DNA of 6,108 bases. It comes from Pseudomonadota bacterium (GTDB lineage Bacteria; Pseudomonadota; Alphaproteobacteria; Rhizobiales; Hyphomicrobiaceae). How positions within the stretch are numbered: the stretch's first letter is position 1; each line of letters begins with the position of its first letter. The DNA is taken from contig JAEYPL010000141.1 of NCBI GenBank assembly GCA_023410905.1, positions 1 through 6,108 on the forward strand, written 5' to 3'. The notes below the pieces were generated by a model. It saw nothing but the letters and a program-made list of their open reading frames with translations. It was not told where the DNA came from and searched no databases. Shown piece after piece: positions 1 to 4,371 of this stretch. The position numbers and the translations under genes are program-made.

Positions 1-266
1 ACCTCAAGGCCGTCAAGGCCGCCGGCACGGATGAAGCCAAAGCTGTCTCTGCGAAGATGCGCGAGATGCCGGTCGATGACTTCTTCGCCAAGGGCGGCAA
101 GATCCGCGAGGATGGCCGCTTGATCCACGACATGTATCTCGTCGAGGTCAAGAGCGAGAAGGAATCGAAGGGGCCGTGGGACTACTACAAGATCCTGCGC
201 ACGATCCCCGGCGATCAGGCCGCACAGCCGCTCGAGCAAAGCAAATGCCCGCTCGTGAAGAAGTAG
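1..266 (+). CDS. ABC transporter solute-binding protein, branched-chain amino acid/aromatic acid type (C-terminal part)
   Basis: This is the 3' end of a gene that begins before the window. The first complete codon is at position 3 and the stop is TAG at 264-266, leaving 87 residues. The visible tail reads through DDFFAKGGKIREDGR, then HDMYLVEVK, then GPWDYYKILRTIPGD, and ends KCPLVKK. I recognise this as the characteristic end of LivK-like periplasmic binding proteins (Peripla_BP_6 type) found in many copies in Bradyrhizobium relatives. Such proteins capture amino acids, urea or aromatic and other carboxylic acids in the periplasm and deliver them to a LivHMGF-type permease. The ligand cannot be told from this fragment. 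The signal peptide and binding cleft lie outside the window. It converges on an acyl-CoA ligase gene, a pairing often seen where the imported acid is then activated with CoA. Family assignment is firm; substrate is unknown. Confidence 0.88.
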   Translation, partial: LKAVKAAGTDEAKAVSAKMREMPVDDFFAKGGKIREDGRLIHDMYLVEVKSEKESKGPWDYYKILRTIPGDQAAQPLEQSKCPLVKK

Positions 267-270
267 ACTG

Positions 271-397
271 CTCTTCCCCTTCTCCCCATCCTTAACGGGG
301 AGAAGGCCGGGATGAGGGGCGGCACAATCGCAGACGTTGGCATGTGCCGCCGCCCCTCACCCTAGCCCTCTCCGCGCAGGCGGGGAGAGGGGATTGT
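271..397. repeat. Head-to-head pair of REP-like hairpin repeats (BIME-like) between convergent genes
   Basis: Two copies of one element face each other. The left copy has a 10-bp stem, CCTTCTCCCC (278-287) with GGGGAGAAGG (297-306), followed by GGGATGAGGGGCGGCACA (309-326). The right copy, read on the minus strand, has an 8-bp stem (384-391 with 366-373), followed by a matching tail ending GGTGAGGGGCGG (minus strand, about 351-362) and GGCACA (343-348). The two tails also pair with each other imperfectly because the right copy has three extra bases. This hairpin-plus-GAGGGG pattern resembles the abundant intergenic palindromic repeats of alphaproteobacteria (established type, recognised by eye). 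Neither stem has a T-tract, so factor-independent termination is doubtful. The pair may still stabilise the 3' ends of both converging mRNAs or block readthrough. Confidence 0.75.
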
Positions 398-420
398 TGC
401 GTGAGTGATTCCCGCAAAGC

Positions 421-1671
421 TCACCCGTAACTGCGATCGTCGGCGATGACCTTGCCGTCGTTCGGCAATGTGCCGGGCGCGACGATTTCTACGGCCGACT
501 TGAGCTTCGTCGCCTGCTGCACGGCCTCGCCGATGCGCCCGGCGAGCGCGGCATCCTCGGCGGGCGCCTCCGCCTTCAGCGTCATGACATCCTGCTCGCC
601 CGCGCGCGTGACGACGAGACGGACGCGGCCGAGCTCGGGAAAGCGCTTGGCAACTTCCGCCACCTGCTCCGGATGAACGAACATGCCCTTGACCTTGGTC
701 GTCTGGTCGGCACGCCCGAGCCAGCCGCGAATGCGCATGTTCGTGCGCCCGCACGGCGAGACGCCTGGCAGCACTGCGGAGAGATCGCCGGTCGCAAGGC
801 GGATCATCGGATAATCGCGATTGAAGGCGGTGACGACGACCTCGCCGACCTCGCCCTCGGGAACTGGATCGCCGGTGCCGGGCCGCACGATCTCGATGAT
901 GACGCCTTCATCCACGATCATGCCTTCGACGGCGCCATCGGGACCGGGGCTCTCGTAGGCGATGTTGCCGACATCCGCGATCGCGTAGGCCTGGAACACG
1001 GCAACGCCGCGACTGGCGTACTCCGCGCGCAGCGAAGGAAAGAGCGCGCCGCCTGAGACGAGTGCGCGTTTGATCGACGACGCGTCCTTGCCGGCCTCGG
1101 CCGCCTTGTCGAGCAGGATCTTCAGATAGTCGGGCACGCCGACATAGACGGTCGGCTTCAGATGCTGGATCGCATCGAGCTGCTGCTCGGTATTCCCGGG
1201 ACCGGCTGCGATGACGGTGCAGCCAAGTGCACGCGCGCCGGCATCGAGGAGCCAGCCGCCGGGTGTGAGGTGATAGGCGAAGGTATTGTGGATGATATCG
1301 CCTTTGCGGACGCCCGCTGCAAAGAGCGCGCGCGCCGAGCGCCACCAGTCCGCGCCGAGGCCTTCGGGCTCGAAGATCGGGCCGGGCGACATGAAGATGC
1401 GGCCGACCGCGGGGCCGCTCGAAATGTTGAAACCTCCGAACGGCGGGCGCCCGACCTGAAGACTATGCAGCGCGCCCTTGCGCAGAAGTGGAAGCTTGGC
1501 GAGTGCCTCGCGGTTCGTCAGGGCCGCAGGATCGACGCCGGCAAGATGATTTGCCCAACCGGGGGCGCCGGCGATCGCATTGCGTACGAGGTCGGGCAGC
1601 AGGCCGAACTGCGAGCGCGCGCGCGCATCCGGATCGCGCGTCTCCAGATGATCCAGGAACTCGTTGGTCAC
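421..1671 (-). CDS. PaaK-like AMP-forming acyl-CoA ligase (phenylacetate-CoA ligase family)
   Basis: The protein has 416 residues, close to the roughly 430 usual for phenylacetate-CoA ligases. These cytoplasmic enzymes activate an aryl or acyl acid with ATP and join it to CoA. The N-terminus (FLDHLETRDPDARAR, residues 5-19) matches the family opening. The usual TSGTTGKP phosphate loop is replaced by SSGPAVGRIFMSPGP (84-98). Later motifs are recognisable: SGGALFPSLR (206-215), QAYAIADVGNIAYE (227-240) at the adenine/acid site, TGDLS (294-298), and GRADQTTKVKGMFVHP (319-334) at the hinge. Near the end LPNDGKVI (402-409) supplies the expected catalytic Lys407. The start is GTG at 1669-1671, chosen because GGGGAGGG lies just upstream. 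The convergent transporter gene suggests the substrate is imported by a Liv-type system. Family is secure; substrate is not, and the altered loop leaves activity to be shown. Confidence 0.88.
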   Translation of the reverse strand: MTNEFLDHLETRDPDARARSQFGLLPDLVRNAIAGAPGWANHLAGVDPAALTNREALAKLPLLRKGALHSLQVGRPPFGGFNISSGPAVGRIFMSPGPIFEPEGLGADWWRSARALFAAGVRKGDIIHNTFAYHLTPGGWLLDAGARALGCTVIAAGPGNTEQQLDAIQHLKPTVYVGVPDYLKILLDKAAEAGKDASSIKRALVSGGALFPSLRAEYASRGVAVFQAYAIADVGNIAYESPGPDGAVEGMIVDEGVIIEIVRPGTGDPVPEGEVGEVVVTAFNRDYPMIRLATGDLSAVLPGVSPCGRTNMRIRGWLGRADQTTKVKGMFVHPEQVAEVAKRFPELGRVRLVVTRAGEQDVMTLKAEAPAEDAALAGRIGEAVQQATKLKSAVEIVAPGTLPNDGKVIADDRSYG

Positions 1672-1675
1672 TGTG

Positions 1676-1683
1676 CCCTCCCC
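1676..1683 (-). promoter_or_regulatory. Ribosome binding site of the acyl-CoA ligase gene
   Basis: On the minus strand GGGGAGGG lies four bases (CACA) before the GTG start, with its GGAG core six bases away. It supports GTG at 1669-1671 as the true start. A CGGCAG/CTGCCG hairpin with a five-base loop (1694-1710) sits just upstream in the leader and could influence access, but I see no further sign of control. Confidence 0.6.
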
Positions 1684-1690
1684 TTTTTGA

Positions 1691-1919
1691 CTACGGCAGT
1701 TCGGCTGCCGATCTTGGCATTTTCGCCCGGCTCTGGCGACGACGGCGCAACAGCAACCCGACGCGGGAAGATGCCTGCAGTCGGCCCGCGCAGCAATACT
1801 TTGGCAACCCTGTCCGCAGAATGCGCTCGGATCCTCTTAAAGAAAGGATTATTTTCCGTGGCGAAAAGCGAGCGATGCTTTTCACCTATTGGCACCAGTG
1901 AAATTGGCAGGTTTGCGCC
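1691..1919. other. Intergenic region upstream of the ligase gene, no gene recognised
   Basis: About 230 bases without a convincing gene. It becomes noticeably AT-richer around 1835-1910, as expected for a promoter region. Visible structures are a 6-bp hairpin in the ligase leader (1694-1710) and a 7-bp hairpin GAAAAGC/GCTTTTC (1863-1869 with 1877-1883). On the minus strand AATAAT (1848-1853) resembles a -10 box, but no good -35 box stands 16-18 bases before it, so I do not call a promoter. Open frames that cross this stretch are extensions of shadows of the ligase gene. Confidence 0.5.
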
Positions 1920-2168
1920 ATGGATGGAACGATACAGATTGCGTTCGCAGCCGTGACGACGGGCAGCATCATCGGCCCCGGCGGTGCGAGCATCGCAGCC
2001 CACCCGAATGCTATGGCCATGACGATGGTGCTGCTGCTTGCGGCGCTGACGATGGCTGGCTTGGCCGGGTGGCGTGCGGCAGGAAGCCACACACGCCATG
2101 TACCGCCTGGTCCGGCCTTGCCGAAGCTGCGCCGCCGTATGAGCGGACCGCGCGATCGTCGCGCCTGA
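1920..2168 (+). CDS. Possible small single-span membrane protein of unknown function
   Basis: An 82-codon frame from ATG to TGA in otherwise empty DNA. I recognise no family. The product would have a Gly/Ala-rich N-terminus, one hydrophobic stretch at about residues 34-52 (AMAMTMVLLLAALTMAGLAG) long enough to span a membrane, and a basic Arg/Pro-rich tail (KLRRR, DRRA). More positive charge after the span than before it would place the tail in the cytoplasm. The Shine-Dalgarno signal is weak, CAGG at 1908-1911 with eight bases before ATG. Third positions are mostly G/C but less strictly than in the confirmed genes. The opposite strand also has open frames here, so the frame may be chance in GC-rich DNA. 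I include it because the hydrophobic segment and position are coherent; conservation would be needed to accept it. Confidence 0.3.
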   Translation: MDGTIQIAFAAVTTGSIIGPGGASIAAHPNAMAMTMVLLLAALTMAGLAGWRAAGSHTRHVPPGPALPKLRRRMSGPRDRRA

Positions 2169-2190
2169 GCCCGCGGGTAAAACAAAGCTC

Positions 2191-2226
2191 CATAAAAATT
2201 AAGCGGCCCGGTAGTCCCGGGCCGCT
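2191..2226 (-). terminator. Intrinsic terminator of the small exported-protein gene
   Basis: A perfect 10-bp stem AGCGGCCCGG / CCGGGCCGCT (2202-2211 with 2217-2226) encloses a five-base loop. Read on the minus strand, the stem is followed directly by TAATTTTTATG (2191-2201), a good T-run. It begins 33 bases after the stop codon of the minus-strand gene ending at 2259. On the plus strand only GAGTTTA follows, so termination in that direction would be weaker. Confidence 0.85.
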
Positions 2227-2258
2227 GAGTTTATGAGGGTGTCCTTCCGTCGGGACGA

Positions 2259-2495
2259 TTAAGGCGTCGCGACCGTGATGTCCGGGAACACGTCCTCGAT
2301 GTGCGGAACCGCGTCGCGGAACTGATCGCCGCTGATCACGTCGGAGCGGGGAAGCGCCTCACGGAACTGGTCGCCGCTCACAACCTCGGAGCGCGGCAGA
2401 GCCAGGCTCGGGTCCCTGAATGGATCGTATGTCTGGGCGTTCGCTGCACCGGCCAGAACGCCAACTGCGACAAGAGTGCTCAGGATCGTCTTCAT
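2259..2495 (-). CDS. Small exported protein with two tandem 15-residue repeats, function unknown
   Basis: The product has 78 residues. A clear signal peptide (MKTILSTLVAVGVLAGAANA, residues 1-20) should be cut after Ala-Asn-Ala, leaving a mature protein of about 58 residues in the periplasm or outside. The mature part begins QTYDPFRDP and then carries LPRSEVVSGDQFREA (33-47) and LPRSDVISGDQFRDA (48-62), followed by a degenerate start of a third unit, VPHIEDV (63-69). There are no cysteines and no membrane segment after the signal. I do not recognise the family. The start is the ATG at 2493-2495, since GGAG lies seven bases upstream. The frame stays open to an ATG at 2600, but that would bury the signal peptide 35 residues in. 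A strong terminator follows. The gene is monocistronic and divergent from the dehydratase operon. Confidence 0.78.
   Translation of the reverse strand: MKTILSTLVAVGVLAGAANAQTYDPFRDPSLALPRSEVVSGDQFREALPRSDVISGDQFRDAVPHIEDVFPDITVATP
2310..2399 (-). repeat. Tandem 45-bp coding repeat (2 copies)
   Basis: Two adjacent 45-bp units (2355-2399 and 2310-2354) encode the two 15-residue repeats of the small exported protein. The proteins differ at only three positions, all conservative (Glu/Asp twice, Val/Ile once). At DNA level several codons differ only in the third base, for example CTG/CTT, CCG/CCC and GAC/GAT. That pattern indicates an old duplication kept by selection on the protein. Confidence 0.85.
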
Positions 2496-2604
2496 AGCTT
2501 TTCTCCGTTTCATCCCCGGGTTTGGCTGGGGGAATTTCTGCCTCGAGTGGTTTCTCATTGCCCCCGTGGCTTTGAGCCCAGAGGCCAGTTCGACCGTCAT
2601 TGCG

Positions 2605-2617
2605 GTTTCACTGAAAC
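2605..2617. promoter_or_regulatory. Perfect palindrome GTTTCA-C-TGAAAC, candidate operator
   Basis: Six-base arms are separated by one base, in the non-coding region between two divergent genes. This size and symmetry suit a dimeric helix-turn-helix repressor. It is followed by the AT-rich string CTATAT (2619-2624), but I find no matching -35 box. The cognate regulator is unknown and no regulator gene lies in the window. Confidence 0.4.
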
Positions 2618-2654
2618 GCTATATGGGGCCCGGCCATTTCCCGCCTAGGGGGCC

Positions 2655-2700
2655 TCACGCGCGCGTGAATCGAGTTGAGACGGCGCGATTGGGCGCGTGA
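2655..2700. promoter_or_regulatory. Perfect 14-bp palindrome with an extra phased half-site, candidate operator
   Basis: TCACGCG/CGCGTGA (2655-2668) is a perfect palindrome. Its right half, GCGCGTGA (2661-2668), recurs in the same orientation at 2693-2700, 32 bases on, which is about three helical turns. It lies just upstream of the candidate dehydratase promoter, with the half-site about 57 bases before the predicted start of transcription. This layout suits a regulator binding several sites on one DNA face. Alternating CG in GC-rich DNA makes chance palindromes more likely, so confidence is moderate. Confidence 0.4.
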
Positions 2701-2718
2701 AAGTTGGTGATCGGGCAA

Positions 2719-2747
2719 TTGACGCCGCGGCCGCGCGGGCGCTGAAT
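2719..2747 (+). promoter_or_regulatory. Candidate sigma-70-type promoter of the dehydratase operon
   Basis: TTGACG (2719-2724) matches the -35 consensus at five of six positions. It is followed after exactly 17 bases by CTGAAT (2742-2747), which matches the -10 consensus at three of six. Transcription would begin near 2754, giving a leader of about 34 bases to the ATG at 2788. The weak -10 box suggests dependence on an activator. Confidence 0.4.
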
Positions 2748-2772
2748 GTGGATTAAGAACAATCTAAATCTT

Positions 2773-2779
2773 GAGGGAG
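2773..2779 (+). promoter_or_regulatory. Ribosome binding site that fixes the dehydratase start
   Basis: GAGGGAG stands eight bases before the ATG at 2788. The frame is open back to an ATG at 2746, but that one lies within the candidate promoter. The Shine-Dalgarno signal therefore decides for 2788. Confidence 0.7.
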
Positions 2780-2787
2780 TGCCCGTG

Positions 2788-4332
2788 ATGCAGGATCAAC
2801 CAAGCGCCCAATCCAAGGCCGAGCCGAGAAGCCTGCGTCTTCACGCGAGCGATAACGTGATCGTGGCAGTCGACCAGATCCCGCAAGGTGCTCGCGCGCA
2901 GGGTATTGTCGCGAGCGGTCGCGTGCCGCGCGGTCACAAGATGGCGACGGTGCCGATCGAGAAGGGCGCGCCCGTTCTCAAGTTCGGCCAGATCATCGGC
3001 TTTGCGACCGAAACGATTTTGCCCGGAACGCACATTCACACGCACAACTGCGCGTTCGGCGAGTTCGACCGCGACTATGCTTTCGCGAAGGATGCCAAGC
3101 AGGAGCCGCTTCTTCCTGTCGAGGCGCGCGCGACCTTCGAGGGCTACCGGCGCGCCAACGGCCGGGCCGGCACGCGCAACTACATCGGCGTGCTCACCAG
3201 CGTTAACTGTTCCGCGAGCGTCGCCCGCTTCATGGCGCGCGAAATTGAACAGTCGGGCATTCTCGACCAGTACCCGAATATCGACGGCATCATTCCGCTC
3301 GTGCACGGCACAGGCTGCGCGCTTGATCTCAAGGGCGAAGGCTACGAGGTCCTGAAGCGCACGCAGTGGGGCTATGCCGCGAACCCGAACATGGGTGGCG
3401 TAGTGATGGTCGGCCTCGGCTGCGAAGGATTCCAGATCAAGGCCTTCATGGAGCAGACGGGCATCAAGGAAAGCGACACCTTCCGCACGTTTACCATTCA
3501 GGAGGTTGGCGGCACGAAAAAGACCGTTGCGGCAGGCGTCGAGGCCATCAAGGAAATGCTGCCGAAGGTCAACAATGCGCGCCGCGAGACCATTCCTGCA
3601 TCCGAGCTGACGCTTGCACTCCAATGCGGAGGATCGGACGGCTATTCGGGCATCACGGCGAACGTCGCGCTCGGGGCGGCCGTCGACAAGCTCGTCGAGC
3701 ATGGCGGCACGGCAGTGCTTTCGGAAACGCCTGAAATATATGGCGCAGAGCATCTGCTGACACGGCGCGCCGCGACGCGCGAAGTGGGCGAGAAGCTCGT
3801 CGACATCATCAAGTGGTGGCAGGACTACTGCGCGAAGAACGATGGCTCGATGGACAACAATCCATCACCCGGCAACAAGGCTGGCGGCCTGACGACCATC
3901 CTCGAGAAGTCGCTCGGCGCCGCAGCCAAGGGCGGCACGCGCACGATGACGGCCGTCTATCGCTATGCCGAACCTGTTACCGCCAAGGGCTTCGTCTACA
4001 TGGACACGCCCGGCTATGATCCGGTCGCGGCGACGGGACAGGTCGCGGGCGGCTGCAATGTGCTCTGCTTTACGACCGGGCGCGGCTCGGCCTATGGCTG
4101 CAAGCCGACTCCGTCGATCAAGCTCGCGACGAACACGGCGATCTATCAGCAGATGCTCGACGACATGGACATCAACTGCGGCGATATCCTCGACGGCGTA
4201 TCCATCGAGGCCAAGGGCGAGGAGATCTTCCGGCACGTGCTGCGCATTGCTTCCGGCGAGAAGTCGAAGTCGGAGCAGCTCGGCTATGGCGATGCCGAAT
4301 TCGTGCCCTGGGTTCTCGGCGCAACCATGTAA
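2788..4332 (+). CDS. UxaA/GarD-family sugar-acid dehydratase (altronate/galactarate dehydratase-like)
   Basis: The protein has 514 residues from the chosen start, matching full-length altronate (about 495) and galactarate (about 523) dehydratases. These cytoplasmic metal-dependent lyases remove water from a hydroxy acid to give a 2-keto-3-deoxy acid. Residues about 15-90 form the N-terminal SAF domain (LHASDNVIVAVDQIPQGA to THIHTHN), and GTRN (128-131) opens the catalytic domain. Catalytic-domain motifs follow: SVNCSA (138-143), HGTGC (173-177), GLGCEG (209-214), QCGGSDGYSGITAN (279-292), SETPEIYGAE (312-321), NPSPGNKAGGLT (358-369) and KPTPSIKLATN (439-449). Several conserved cysteines (141, 177, 212, 280) lie in these motifs, and the protein looks intact. 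It is the first gene of a likely two-gene operon with the molybdenum-cofactor fusion. Family is very secure, but altronate, galactarate or another hydroxy acid cannot be told apart, so I give no symbol. Confidence 0.92.
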   Translation: MQDQPSAQSKAEPRSLRLHASDNVIVAVDQIPQGARAQGIVASGRVPRGHKMATVPIEKGAPVLKFGQIIGFATETILPGTHIHTHNCAFGEFDRDYAFAKDAKQEPLLPVEARATFEGYRRANGRAGTRNYIGVLTSVNCSASVARFMAREIEQSGILDQYPNIDGIIPLVHGTGCALDLKGEGYEVLKRTQWGYAANPNMGGVVMVGLGCEGFQIKAFMEQTGIKESDTFRTFTIQEVGGTKKTVAAGVEAIKEMLPKVNNARRETIPASELTLALQCGGSDGYSGITANVALGAAVDKLVEHGGTAVLSETPEIYGAEHLLTRRAATREVGEKLVDIIKWWQDYCAKNDGSMDNNPSPGNKAGGLTTILEKSLGAAAKGGTRTMTAVYRYAEPVTAKGFVYMDTPGYDPVAATGQVAGGCNVLCFTTGRGSAYGCKPTPSIKLATNTAIYQQMLDDMDINCGDILDGVSIEAKGEEIFRHVLRIASGEKSKSEQLGYGDAEFVPWVLGATM

Positions 4333-4341
4333 GGATGTGAC

Positions 4342-4371
4342 GTGCGCCGCGCCATGAGAAACACGAGATGA
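4342..4371 (+). CDS. Possible nine-codon leader peptide coupling the two operon genes
   Basis: AAGGA (4331-4335), overlapping the dehydratase stop codon, stands six bases before GTG at 4342. That GTG opens a nine-codon frame (VRRAMRNTR) ending in TGA at 4369-4371. The stop overlaps the ATG of the following gene as ATGA (4368-4371), the classic arrangement for translational coupling. The downstream ATG has only a poor Shine-Dalgarno of its own (ACGAG directly before it). The peptide is probably not functional in itself; it may serve to carry ribosomes to the next start. So short a frame can arise by chance. Confidence 0.25.
   Translation: MRRAMRNTR

Noticed and set aside
278..306. Intrinsic terminator for the solute-binding protein gene
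   Set aside because: The 10-bp stem is strong but is followed by CCGGGATGAG, not a T-run, so I list it only as part of the repeat.
271..397. CRISPR-like repeats between the first two genes
   Set aside because: There are only two inverted, diverged arms with no regular spacers and no cas genes, so an interspersed palindromic repeat fits better.
1162..1956. Plus-strand frame (264 codons) across the start of the ligase gene and the intergenic region
   Set aside because: Most of it is antisense to well-conserved ligase motifs, and its translation resembles no protein family. GC-rich DNA readily leaves this frame open.
1886..2185. Minus-strand frame (99 codons) opposite the possible small membrane protein
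   Set aside because: No Shine-Dalgarno was evident, and its start is rich in Arg/Pro without a coherent topology. The plus-strand frame is the better candidate, though still weak.
2496..2600. Upstream extension of the small exported protein to the ATG at 2600 or at 2513
   Set aside because: Starting at 2600 would put 35 charged residues before a textbook signal peptide. The 2513 ATG has no spaced Shine-Dalgarno, whereas 2495 has GGAG seven bases upstream.
2746..2787. Upstream ATG as the start of the dehydratase (14 extra residues)
   Set aside because: It has no Shine-Dalgarno signal and overlaps the candidate -10 box, while the ATG at 2788 has GAGGGAG eight bases upstream and gives a family-typical N-terminus.
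2764..3753. Long minus-strand frame (329 codons) opposite the dehydratase
   Set aside because: The plus strand is unmistakably a UxaA/GarD protein; the antisense product is low-complexity Arg/Ala/Asp sequence without family features.
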